A stretch of DNA of 64,000 nucleotides, taken from the NCBI RefSeq assembly GCF_004358105.1, contig NZ_SMYL01000002.1, positions 434,001 to 498,000 on the forward strand. Direction: 5' to 3'. Under the pieces are notes generated by a model. That model was not told the origin of the DNA. It saw only the letters and a list, made by a program, of their open reading frames with translations, and ran no database searches. Shown here one piece after another: positions 36,982-44,951 of the stretch. Made by a program: the position numbers and the translations under genes. The first letter of the stretch is position 1; the number at the start of each line of letters is the position of its first letter. Source of the stretch: Sapientia aquatica (GTDB lineage: Bacteria; Pseudomonadota; Gammaproteobacteria; Burkholderiales; Burkholderiaceae_D).

Positions 36982-37011
36982 AAAAAAAGCGAGCTTAGTC
37001 TCGCTTTTTTT
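36982..37011 (+). terminator. Intrinsic terminator after glnA
   Basis: AAAAAAAGCGAG and CTCGCTTTTTTT form a 12-bp stem with a 6-nt loop and a T-run. It lies 113 nt after the glnA stop, so most glnA transcripts should end before ntrBC. Confidence 0.9.
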
Positions 37012-37089
37012 ATGTTTTCTCTTGGTAATGTTGTCGTTCTTGTTTTAAACTAACAATCCGATTTGATGATTTGAAATCAGAACCAATCT

Positions 37090-37545
37090 ATGAAACAACT
37101 CTTGATCCCGGCATTGATGTTAATCAGCGTTGGCTTGGCACATGCCGATTCGGACATCTATGTCTGTACCGATGCGAACGGCGTCAAAACCTACGGAAAT
37201 GTTGGTGATGCCAAAGGTTGTAAGAAAGTAGATTTGCCCGGTTTGACCACTTTCCCAGCACCGGCAGCCAAGAAAGTCACCAAAGCTCCTGGCGATTTTC
37301 CGAAAGTAGACGATTACACCCAAAAGAAACGCGAAGCCGATCGTAAGCAAATTTTGACCGATGAATTAAAAGCCGAGCAAAAGAAATACGACGAATTAAG
37401 CGCTGAATACAAAAATGGCGAACCAGATCGCCAAGGTGGCGAACGTAATTACGCCAAGTACCAAGAACGCACCCAAGAATTGAAAGAAAGCTTAAACCGC
37501 TCACAGCAAAACATTGATGCGTTACAACGCGAGTTAGGTAATTAG
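37090..37545 (+). CDS. DUF4124 domain protein, exported
   Basis: This 151-residue protein of unknown function has a signal peptide (MKQLLIPALMLISVGLAHA) and a short DUF4124 domain just after it, seen as IYVCTDANGVKTYGN with a Cys pair (CTD and GCKK) that may form a disulfide. The second half is a charged coiled coil (about 75-150) of the kind QKKYDELSAEYK and QNIDALQRELGN. It should be periplasmic. Its position between glnA and ntrB is common in Burkholderiales (from memory), but no link to nitrogen control is known to me. Confidence 0.82.
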   Translation: MKQLLIPALMLISVGLAHADSDIYVCTDANGVKTYGNVGDAKGCKKVDLPGLTTFPAPAAKKVTKAPGDFPKVDDYTQKKREADRKQILTDELKAEQKKYDELSAEYKNGEPDRQGGERNYAKYQERTQELKESLNRSQQNIDALQRELGN

Positions 37546-37632
37546 AATAAATACCGGCTAACCAACATCATGCGTGTACACTGAATCGCGATCTTCAATG
37601 TCGGCATACAACTAACTTAGTTAATGAAGTGC

Positions 37633-37655
37633 GGCTGCCTTGGCAGCCTTTTTTT
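37633..37655 (+). terminator. Intrinsic terminator or attenuator just before ntrB
   Basis: GGCTGCC-TT-GGCAGCC is followed directly by seven T residues, a textbook intrinsic terminator. It ends only 10 nt before the ntrB ATG. Either ntrB transcripts read through it, or it works as an attenuator in the ntrB leader. Confidence 0.85.
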
Positions 37656-37665
37656 ATGGTGAAGT

Positions 37666-38742
37666 ATGGACAATACTGCGATTGGTTCTTTTGATGGATT
37701 AGACTTGCTGGCCTCCAGCGTGCTGGTATTTGATGGGCAAGGTTGCATCCGCTATGCCAACGCAGCGGCAGAGGATTTATTTAAGACTTCGCTAAAGTCT
37801 CTCATCAACCAAAAGCTGACCGATTTATTTATCAACGGTGAGGAGCTACAGAATTTATTTGAGCAAGCCTTGCAATATCAGTTTTCGGATAAGCGCCAAG
37901 ATTTTGTTCTAGAGCGCGTCGGCTTTGAGCCCCTGCAAGTGCACACCACCTTTACGGTGCTGGACAATCCGATTACTCCGGTTTTGATCGAAATGCGGGA
38001 AAACGTCAAACAAATCAAGCAAGATCGGGAAGATCGCATGCTCGATCACAGTCAGGCCAATAAAGAATTAATCCGCAACCTAGCCCATGAAATCAAAAAT
38101 CCGTTGGGTGGCATCCGCGGCGCAGCCCAATTGTTGGAGCTGGAATTGCCCGAGCGTGACGCCAAAGAGTTGCGTGAATATACGCAAGTCATTATCAAAG
38201 AGGCGGATCGCCTGCAAACTCTGGTGGATCGGTTATTAGCGCCACACCGTTATCCGCATATTGTCAGTGACGTCAACATCCACGAAGTCTGTGAGCGTGT
38301 GCGTAGCCTAATCATGGCTGAATTTCCGCGTGGATTAACGATACAGCGCGACTACGATTTGTCTATTCCAGACTTCCGTGGTGACTTGGAACAGTTGATT
38401 CAAAGCGTGTTAAATATTGCGCATAACGCCGCACAAGCTTTGTCCGAGCGGATAGAGCAGGGTGATGCCGAGTTAATATTTAAGACCAGAATTCTGCGCC
38501 AAGTCACCGTTGCCAAGGTGCGCTACAGGCTGGCATTAGACTTGCATATCATTGACAATGGACCGGGTATCCCGTCCGATATTGTTGATCGTATTTTTTT
38601 TCCTTTAGTGTCTGGGCGTGATGGCGGTAGTGGTTTAGGTTTAACCTTAGCGCAAACCTTTGTGCAGCAACATCTAGGCGTAATTGAATGCGAAAGTCGG
38701 CCGGGTTATACGGATTTTAGAGTGTTAATTCCGCTTCCTTAA
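37666..38742 (+). CDS. ntrB: Nitrogen regulation sensor histidine kinase NtrB
   Basis: This is a soluble kinase/phosphatase of 358 residues that controls NtrC according to nitrogen status through PII protein. An N-terminal PAS domain (about 10-110) is followed by the H-box with His141 in NLAHEIKNPLGG, then the ATP-binding domain with HNAAQAL, DNGPGIP and GGSGLGL. No membrane segment is present, as expected. It starts only 10 nt after a terminator-like hairpin. A GGTGA sequence just before the ATG may act as ribosome site. It is followed after 26 nt by ntrC. Confidence 0.95.
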   Translation: MDNTAIGSFDGLDLLASSVLVFDGQGCIRYANAAAEDLFKTSLKSLINQKLTDLFINGEELQNLFEQALQYQFSDKRQDFVLERVGFEPLQVHTTFTVLDNPITPVLIEMRENVKQIKQDREDRMLDHSQANKELIRNLAHEIKNPLGGIRGAAQLLELELPERDAKELREYTQVIIKEADRLQTLVDRLLAPHRYPHIVSDVNIHEVCERVRSLIMAEFPRGLTIQRDYDLSIPDFRGDLEQLIQSVLNIAHNAAQALSERIEQGDAELIFKTRILRQVTVAKVRYRLALDLHIIDNGPGIPSDIVDRIFFPLVSGRDGGSGLGLTLAQTFVQQHLGVIECESRPGYTDFRVLIPLP

Positions 38743-38768
38743 CATGGAACAAGGACGAGAAAATAAAT

Positions 38769-40295
38769 ATGAAGCCTATCTGGTTAGTTGATGATGATGA
38801 ATCAATCCGCTGGGTACTGGAAAAAGCGTTAGCCCGACAAAATTTGGTGACACGTAGTTTTAGCAATGCGCGTGATGCGCTTGCCGCTTTGGAGTCCGAA
38901 ACTCCACAAGTGCTGGTATCTGATATTCGCATGCACGGCATTTCCGGTTTAACCTTGCTGCAAAAAGTAAAAGAATTGCATCCGGGCCTGCCCGTGATTG
39001 TCATGACGGCGTTCTCGGATTTGGATTCCGCGGTTGCCGCGTTCCAAGGTGGTGCATTTGATTACTTGGCTAAGCCTTTTGATCTCGATAAGGCAGTGGA
39101 ATTAATCCGCCGTGCACTAGAAGAGAGCTTGCGCGAGATCAATGTGGAGCAAGTCTCGTCGGAGACGCCCGAAATTCTCGGTCAAGCCGCCGCCATGCAA
39201 GATGTTTTCCGCGCCATTGGCCGTTTGGCACAATCTAATGTCACCGTGCTCATTACTGGTGAATCAGGAACAGGTAAAGAACTAGTCGCAAGAGCATTGC
39301 ACAAACACAGCCCGCGTTCGGCCCAGCCGATGATTTCTCTCAACACAGCGGCAATTCCCAAAGATTTATTGGAGTCTGAATTATTCGGGCACGAACGTGG
39401 TGCCTTTACCGGTGCACAAACCGCGCGCCGTGGACGCTTTGAGCAAGCCGAAGGCGGCACCTTATTTTTAGATGAAATCGGCGACATGCCGTTTGATTTG
39501 CAAACACGCTTGTTGCGCGTTCTGTCCGACGGTCATTTTTACCGCGTCGGTGGGCACCAGCCGATTAAATCTAACGTGCGCGTGATTGCAGCCACTCATC
39601 AAAATTTAGAAAGCCGCGTGCAGCAAGGTTTGTTTCGCGAAGACTTGTATCACCGTTTAAACGTCATTCGCTTGCGTATTCCGAGTCTGCGCGAACGGCG
39701 CGACGACATCCCGATTTTGACGCGCCACTTTTTGATGCAAAGCGCCCAGCAATTGGGTGTTGAGAGCAAGCGCATGAGCGAATCGGCCATGCAGTTCTTA
39801 AGCCAACTAAATTTGCCCGGCAATGTTCGTCAGCTAGAAAATCTGTGTAACTGGATTGTCGTCATGGCACCCGGGCAAACGGTCGAAATCAAAGATTTAC
39901 CGCCCGAATTATTAGAGTCTGCCGATGCCAGCGCCATGATCTTAAGTGCCCAAACTGTGGCCAATAATGACAGCGTTGCAGCGCCGGTCGATCTAAAAAA
40001 TGGCCTAACTCCGCTGTCTTCGATGGTCGAATCGCATGAGCCAAATGTGACGTCTGCGATAGGAGCTGGCGCTGCCAGTTGGGTGGAATTATTGGAGCAA
40101 GAAGCATCGAGTCTGCTGGAAGCGAATCGGCCAGAAATTATGGACGACTTGAGCAAACAATTTGAAACGATATTGATAAAAACGGCGTTAAAGTTCACTC
40201 ACGGACGAAAAAACGATGCCGCGATTCGTTTAGGTATCGGGCGAAATACCATTACCCGAAAGTTGGCGGAACTGGGAATCGATAGCAAGGAATAA
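38769..40295 (+). CDS. ntrC: Nitrogen regulation response regulator NtrC
   Basis: This is a sigma-54-dependent activator of 508 residues. The receiver domain (1-120) has Asp52 as phospho-acceptor. The AAA+ domain carries Walker A GESGTGKELVARAL, the sigma-54 contact loop GAFTGA and Walker B LFLDEIGDM. A Fis-type helix-turn-helix closes the protein (KNDAAIRLGIGRNTITRKL). The loop after Asp52 reads DIRMHGISG, with His where receivers nearly always have Pro; this is odd and may affect activation. A linker of about 60 residues between the AAA+ and DNA-binding parts is longer than in E. coli. AAGGACGAG precedes the ATG. Likely targets include the glnA sites in this window. Confidence 0.95.
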   Translation: MKPIWLVDDDESIRWVLEKALARQNLVTRSFSNARDALAALESETPQVLVSDIRMHGISGLTLLQKVKELHPGLPVIVMTAFSDLDSAVAAFQGGAFDYLAKPFDLDKAVELIRRALEESLREINVEQVSSETPEILGQAAAMQDVFRAIGRLAQSNVTVLITGESGTGKELVARALHKHSPRSAQPMISLNTAAIPKDLLESELFGHERGAFTGAQTARRGRFEQAEGGTLFLDEIGDMPFDLQTRLLRVLSDGHFYRVGGHQPIKSNVRVIAATHQNLESRVQQGLFREDLYHRLNVIRLRIPSLRERRDDIPILTRHFLMQSAQQLGVESKRMSESAMQFLSQLNLPGNVRQLENLCNWIVVMAPGQTVEIKDLPPELLESADASAMILSAQTVANNDSVAAPVDLKNGLTPLSSMVESHEPNVTSAIGAGAASWVELLEQEASSLLEANRPEIMDDLSKQFETILIKTALKFTHGRKNDAAIRLGIGRNTITRKLAELGIDSKE

Positions 40296-40326
40296 TTAAA
40301 TTACATCGAATTGTGTTTTGGCGATG

Positions 40327-40362
40327 AAAAAAGGCGTGCTGAACTTCAGTGCGCCTTTTTTT
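40327..40362 (+). terminator. Intrinsic terminator after ntrC
   Basis: AAAAAAGGCG and CGCCTTTTTT pair, with an inner CTGAA/TTCAG stem separated by a TG/TG mismatch, followed by T residues. It begins 32 nt after the ntrC stop. Confidence 0.88.
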
Positions 40363-40747
40363 ATGCTTCGCGCCGAATAGAATTTTATTGTGCCGACAGT
40401 TCGATGCGTGAAAATTCATTGCAGCGCAATAGCAGTTTTTATTGCTTTATTGAAGCGCTTATCCTAAAACTGAATCGTGAGGAATTGCTTTGCAGTGCGG
40501 CTTAAACTTTGTCCTGACTGGATTTTTAAGCCACTTCGCGCGCAACTGAGCGTACAACTAAGCCCACCAACAAGCGGGCAACTAAGTGGGCGATTCAGTG
40601 CGCCACTAAATTTTTAAACGTAAAGAATAAAATTGAAAATTGGTATTTTTTGACATATTTTGGATAGACAGAGTGATCAATTGCGGCGCGGTTCCTGCCC
40701 GCCCGAGCGAGAACGCTTAACAACGAATTCTAATAAAGGGGAAAGTG
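40363..40747. other. Non-coding gap between ntrC and HDOD gene
   Basis: No gene is supported. The notable content is a degenerate 12-bp tandem repeat (40532-40603), listed separately. Downstream of it the DNA is AT-rich and then turns GC-rich just before the HDOD ribosome site AAGGGGAAAG. The HDOD promoter must lie here, but I cannot fix it. Confidence 0.5.
40532..40603. repeat. Degenerate 12-bp tandem repeat, six units
   Basis: Six adjacent 12-nt units follow the loose pattern NAMTNAGYGNRC: CACTTCGCGCGC, AACTGAGCGTAC, AACTAAGCCCAC, CAACAAGCGGGC, AACTAAGTGGGC and GATTCAGTGCGC. The next unit starts CACTAA and then decays. One plus-strand frame is open across it but has no start codon. GCCCAC (40562-40567) and GTGGGC (40586-40591) inside it can also pair. 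Confidence 0.7.
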
Positions 40748-41575
40748 ATGAACTTCGACGCATTATTTTTACAACAACACGCATTACCTACAATCCCTAA
40801 AGTGGTTCAGGAAGTGATTGAAAGTTTTAATAATGATCACGTTTCGGTCGAAGAGATTTCTAAGAAGTTGGCTGCCGACCAAGTGTTGAGCGCCAAAATT
40901 CTGCGCTTAGCTAATTCATCTTATTACCACGTCTCGCGCAGTATTGGCACGGTGGACGATGCCGTGTTGATGCTCGGTTTTATGACGGTTCGCACTTTGG
41001 TCGTGAGCACCGGTTTGACCAATGGCTTTAAAAATGTGCCAGGTTTTGATTTGAAGAAGTTTTGGCGGTACAGCATGCACACTGCGGTGGTGTCGAAATG
41101 GTTGGCCAAACATAAAAAAACCAATTCGGATTTTGCCTTTACCGTCGGAATGATGCATGGCATCGGTCAATTGGTGATGCATGCCGCGATGCCAGAAGAA
41201 ATGTTAGAAGTCGATAAAATTGCCGGCCCCTTGGATGCGCGCCGTTTTGATGTGGAGAGCAATTCGTTTGGTTATAACTTCGCTAACGTGGGCGCGGAAT
41301 TGGCGACTCGTTGGAAATTTCCGGTCGATTTTGCGACGACGATACGCGCGTTTCCCCACCCTTTAGAGCATGACAAATTTGACCAAATGGCCGCCATCAT
41401 CCACATCGGTGCATGGCGCGCGCGGGCGTTTGAGCATGAACTGTCAGTGGACGAATTACGCGCGACTTTCCCAATCGATCTGGCAGCCAAACTTGGCATC
41501 TCGGCTGACACAATCTTGACGGAAATGCCGCCGTTATCGGAATTGACGGAAGGTCTAGAAAGCTTAATTAGTTGA
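40748..41575 (+). CDS. HDOD domain protein
   Basis: This 275-residue cytoplasmic signalling protein contains an HDOD domain, a relative of HD phosphohydrolases that usually lacks catalytic metal residues and acts in regulatory protein contacts. ALPTIPKVVQEVIESF, then KLAADQVLSAKILRLANSSYY and DAVLMLGFMTVRTLVVS are diagnostic, and GMMHGIGQLVMHAAMP is the middle block. A GTG one codon earlier is possible; AAGGGGAAAG precedes both. It stands alone between ntrC and dnaX. A second HDOD protein, fused to a degenerate EAL domain, ends the chemotaxis cluster. Confidence 0.88.
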   Translation: MNFDALFLQQHALPTIPKVVQEVIESFNNDHVSVEEISKKLAADQVLSAKILRLANSSYYHVSRSIGTVDDAVLMLGFMTVRTLVVSTGLTNGFKNVPGFDLKKFWRYSMHTAVVSKWLAKHKKTNSDFAFTVGMMHGIGQLVMHAAMPEEMLEVDKIAGPLDARRFDVESNSFGYNFANVGAELATRWKFPVDFATTIRAFPHPLEHDKFDQMAAIIHIGAWRARAFEHELSVDELRATFPIDLAAKLGISADTILTEMPPLSELTEGLESLIS

Positions 41576-41800
41576 CTATTTTTAGGCGTAGTTAAAGTCA
41601 GCGGCCTTAAAGCAACATGACGCAAGAATAGGCAATATTGAAATTTATTATTCATTTTGCATTAGTCTGTGCTGGTGAATTTTTTAAATTAGCCAACTTA
41701 AATGGTCGAATTTAAAAAAATCGCTAGCGGCAGACTAATTTCACTTTAACCCCTCTGTTTTGCCGCGGTTAAACCTGGTTTTTAGGTTAGAATCACGGCC

Positions 41801-43936
41801 ATGTCATATCAAGTCCTCGCCCGCAAATACCGCCCCAAAAGTTTCCAAACTTTAGTTGGCCAAGAACACGTGGTACGTGCCTTAACGCATGCCCTTGAGC
41901 AGCAGCGGCTGCATCACGCCTATTTATTTACCGGAACGCGCGGTGTCGGTAAAACCACCTTATCGCGTATCTTGGCGAAGTCGCTCAATTGCGAGACCGG
42001 AATTACCGCAACGCCATGCGGTGTCTGCGAAGCTTGCGTGGCCATCGATGCAGGGCGTTTTGTTGACTACATCGAGATGGATGCGGCGTCGAATCGCGGT
42101 GTGGATGAGATGGCGCAGTTGTTGGAGCAAGCGGTTTATGCCCCGAGTAATGCGCGTTTTAAAGTCTATATGATTGATGAGGTGCACATGCTCACCAATC
42201 ATGCGTTTAATTCGATGTTAAAAACGCTGGAAGAGCCGCCACCGCATGTCAAATTTATTTTGGCGACCACCGATCCACAAAAAATTCCCGTCACCGTGTT
42301 ATCGCGTTGCTTGCAGTTTAATCTCAAGCAAATGCCAATGACCTCCATCATCGGGCATCTCGAAAACATCCTCGGCCAAGAACAAATCAATTTTGAATTG
42401 CCCGCGCTGCGTTTGTTAGCGCAAGGTGCGCAAGGCTCCATGCGCGACGCGTTGTCGTTGACCGATCAAGCGATTGCCTACGCCGCGGGCACAGTCAGTT
42501 TAGAAGCCGTGCAGGGCATGTTGGGTGCCTTGGATCAAACCTATTTAATCCAAATTTGCGATGCCTTGGCTGCTCAAGATGGCGCTGCTTTATTGGCGGT
42601 AGCTGATCAAATGGCGACCCGCAGTTTGTCGTACAAAGCGGCGCTGCAAGATTTAGCGACCTTGTTGCATCAATTAACGATTGCTCAATTAGTCCCCGCA
42701 GCGATTGCCGATGATTTGCCAGAACGCGCTGAAATTCTGCGTTTGGCGGGTTTGTTTGATGCCGAACAAATTCAACTGTTTTATCAAATTGCTGTTCACG
42801 GTCGCAATGAGCTGGGTTTAGCACCGGACGAATACGCTGGTTTTAGCATGACATTGTTGCGCATGTTGGCGTTTAGACCAGTAACGGGCGAATCGACTGG
42901 ATTGCTCAATGCTCCGGCCACCAATTCTGGGCCGAGCGCGCGATCTGCAACGCCAGCGGCAAGGCCTTCGGCTGCTGCAGCAATGGCAGCGGTAACCAAG
43001 CCAACCGCTCCGGTGCGCTCCGCTCCAGCGGCGATTGCTGAGGCGCCTCCAGTCAACGCGGCTGTGCCTGTGCCGCCAGTGCAGATCAATGTCGCGGCGG
43101 AATGGAGTGCGGATGGAACCACAAACGCAAACGCGAACTCCGCTCCTAACTCAGCTAGCCCAACCAAGCTCAGCCCTGCGATGGCGGCTTTGCAAGCCTT
43201 AAATGGTAAGCGGGGAATGCCGCGTAATACGGAAACAACTCCCGCGCCGACGGCATCAGTTGCAGCACCAATAAGCTCCGCTCCTGCGCCAAGTTCTGCA
43301 TCGACACCGCCTTGGGAAGAATTAGATCTAGCGACCGATCAAGAATTTTCGGCTGAAAAAAAAACTGAATTAATTCCGCAAGCGCTGCCAGAAGATGCTT
43401 TTCCGCCCGCATCGACTGAGTCATCATCGAGCCAGTCAACGCAAGAAAATAAAGCAGCCACAAGTCCGGCGGCGAGTGCGCCAGCCAAACCAGCTCCCGT
43501 TGTAATCCCGCCGCCTGACGTCACCGGTGCGCTGCTTAGCAATGGTCAGCAGTGGGATGGCGATTGGCCTATTTTGTCTGCCAGTTTGCCATTGCGCGGC
43601 GTCGCCCAACAATTGGCGCAGCAAAGCGAATTAGTATCGTGCGAAGTCACGCCTAACGTTATTACGCTGGGAATGCGCGTTCCGCTGGAAACGCTGTTGG
43701 CTTCGGGAAGCGCCGACAAACTGGCCGTTGCGTTGACAGACTTATTTAGCGTTCCTGTTAAGGTCACCACCGACATCGGCAACGTTCAACGCACAGCGCA
43801 TGCCGCCGCAATTGTGGAGCGCGCCGCACGCTTGGATGCCGCAGAAATTGCCATTAAAGATGATTTGTTGGTGCAAGGTCTGATGCGTCAATTTGGCGCA
43901 ACGATAGTGCCCGGTTCGATTAAACCGCTGCACTAA
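41801..43936 (+). CDS. dnaX: DNA polymerase III subunits gamma/tau
   Basis: This is the clamp-loader subunit of 711 residues that ties the loader to polymerase cores and helicase. Walker A is GTRGVGKTT (45-53), zinc ligands are Cys64, Cys73, Cys76 and Cys79, and MIDEVHMLT with LEEPPPHVKF follows. After the third domain (to about 365) comes a Pro/Ala/Ser-rich linker of more than 200 residues and then the tau-specific C-terminal domain. The linker contains nine A residues in a row at 43356-43364, where a -1 or +1 slip stops within two codons and would give a gamma-like protein of about 522 residues. A possible -10 (TAGAAT, 41788-41793) lies only 7 nt before the ATG. Confidence 0.96.
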   Translation: MSYQVLARKYRPKSFQTLVGQEHVVRALTHALEQQRLHHAYLFTGTRGVGKTTLSRILAKSLNCETGITATPCGVCEACVAIDAGRFVDYIEMDAASNRGVDEMAQLLEQAVYAPSNARFKVYMIDEVHMLTNHAFNSMLKTLEEPPPHVKFILATTDPQKIPVTVLSRCLQFNLKQMPMTSIIGHLENILGQEQINFELPALRLLAQGAQGSMRDALSLTDQAIAYAAGTVSLEAVQGMLGALDQTYLIQICDALAAQDGAALLAVADQMATRSLSYKAALQDLATLLHQLTIAQLVPAAIADDLPERAEILRLAGLFDAEQIQLFYQIAVHGRNELGLAPDEYAGFSMTLLRMLAFRPVTGESTGLLNAPATNSGPSARSATPAARPSAAAAMAAVTKPTAPVRSAPAAIAEAPPVNAAVPVPPVQINVAAEWSADGTTNANANSAPNSASPTKLSPAMAALQALNGKRGMPRNTETTPAPTASVAAPISSAPAPSSASTPPWEELDLATDQEFSAEKKTELIPQALPEDAFPPASTESSSSQSTQENKAATSPAASAPAKPAPVVIPPPDVTGALLSNGQQWDGDWPILSASLPLRGVAQQLAQQSELVSCEVTPNVITLGMRVPLETLLASGSADKLAVALTDLFSVPVKVTTDIGNVQRTAHAAAIVERAARLDAAEIAIKDDLLVQGLMRQFGATIVPGSIKPLH
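43356..43364 (+). other. A9 slippery run in dnaX
   Basis: The reading frame is GAA AAA AAA ACT (codons 519-522). A -1 shift or one extra A gives AAC then TGA; one missing A gives CTG AAT TAA. Both alternatives end at once, producing a tau-less protein of about 522-523 residues. No strong downstream stem or upstream Shine-Dalgarno stimulator is evident. Confidence 0.6.
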
Positions 43937-44018
43937 GTTCGCGTGAACTAAGCACCCAAGAGCAGCGTATTTTGTACAGTTTTAGTTAATCCATCAGTGT
44001 GAAATCAGGAGAAATAAA

Positions 44019-44345
44019 ATGATGAAGGGTCAATTAGCAGGTTTGATGAAGCAAGCGCAAGCCATGCAAGACAACATGAAAAAAGCGCAGGATCAACTCG
44101 CCTTGATCGAAGTAGAAGGCCAGTCCGGCGCGGGTTTGGTCAAGGTTGTAATGACCTGCAAACACGACGTAAAACGTGTCACGATCGATCCGTCTTTATT
44201 CGGTGACGATAAAGATATGCTGGAAGATTTAGTAGCCGCCGCAATCAACGATGCGGTACGCAAAGCCGAAGCAACCTCGCAAGAAAAAATGGCTGGTTTG
44301 ACTGCCGGCATGCCATTGCCACCTGGTTTTAAACTTCCGTTTTAA
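44019..44345 (+). CDS. ybaB: YbaB/EbfC family nucleoid-associated protein
   Basis: This 108-residue DNA-binding protein is made with the recombination mediator RecR and the clamp loader. The family pattern is clear: [20 protein letters not shown], then VEVEG-like [16 protein letters not shown], and the C-terminal [13 protein letters not shown] good AGGAG site lies before the ATGATG start. It lies 82 nt after dnaX, and its stop overlaps the recR start by one base, so the dnaX-ybaB-recR order and translational coupling known in other proteobacteria are kept. Confidence 0.95.
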   Translation: MMKGQLAGLMKQAQAMQDNMKKAQDQLALIEVEGQSGAGLVKVVMTCKHDVKRVTIDPSLFGDDKDMLEDLVAAAINDAVRKAEATSQEKMAGLTAGMPLPPGFKLPF

Positions 44346-44941
44346 TGAAAAAACAGGCCAGTTTAGAAGTCTTAGTTGAAGCATTGCGCCGCTTGCCGGG
44401 AGTAGGCCCTAAGTCGGCGCAGCGCATGGCCTATCATCTTTTGCAGCATGACCGCGATGGCTTAGCTGCCTTGGGTCACGCATGCAGTAATGCTGACGCA
44501 CAAATCCATCATTGCGAGCTGTGCAATAACTTCACCGAATCGACTGTGTGCGAAACCTGTGTCAACAGCGACCGCGATGGCGAGTTATTGTGCATAGTTG
44601 AAACCCCCGCCGATTTGTTGATGATCGAGCAAACCATGACGTTTAAGGGTTTGTACTTTGTTTTGATGGGGCGACTCTCGCCACTCGATGGCGTTGGCCC
44701 GCAAGATATTCACTTAAGCAAACTCGTGCAACGTGCCACTAACGGTGTGGTGCGCGAAGTGATATTAGCCACTAATTTCACTAACGAAGGCGAAGCGACT
44801 GCGCATTATTTAGGTGAGACATTAAAAGCCCAAGGCCTCGCCGTTACACGCTTAGCGCGTGGTGTGCCGCTTGGTGGTGAATTGGAATATGTTGATCCGG
44901 GTACGATTGCCCGCGCCATGTTAGATCGTCGTTCAACTTAA
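44345..44941 (+). CDS. recR: Recombination protein RecR
   Basis: This 198-residue recombination mediator acts with RecF and RecO to load RecA on gapped DNA. The helix-hairpin-helix [16 protein letters not shown] is at 15-30, the zinc finger is [16 protein letters not shown], and the Toprim domain has [15 protein letters not shown]. The C-terminal [15 protein letters not shown] is typical. Its start overlaps the ybaB stop by one base. It is followed after 10 nt by a CoA-transferase gene, which may share the transcript. Confidence 0.96.
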   Translation: MKKQASLEVLVEALRRLPGVGPKSAQRMAYHLLQHDRDGLAALGHACSNADAQIHHCELCNNFTESTVCETCVNSDRDGELLCIVETPADLLMIEQTMTFKGLYFVLMGRLSPLDGVGPQDIHLSKLVQRATNGVVREVILATNFTNEGEATAHYLGETLKAQGLAVTRLARGVPLGGELEYVDPGTIARAMLDRRST

Positions 44942-44951
44942 TTTTGTTGCT

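Noticed and set aside
40311-40505. Open frame of 64 codons after ntrC
   Set aside because: It begins inside the ntrC terminator, has no ribosome site and shows no recognisable protein pattern.
41590-41616. TAAAGTCAGCGG after the HDOD gene, like the -35 region of the second sigma-28-like promoter before flhD
   Set aside because: The sequence 11 nt downstream is GCAACATG, with no similarity to a FliA -10.
41576-41800. Possible 4.5S RNA (ffs) gene upstream of dnaX
   Set aside because: The conserved SRP RNA tetraloop region and GC-rich stem are absent.
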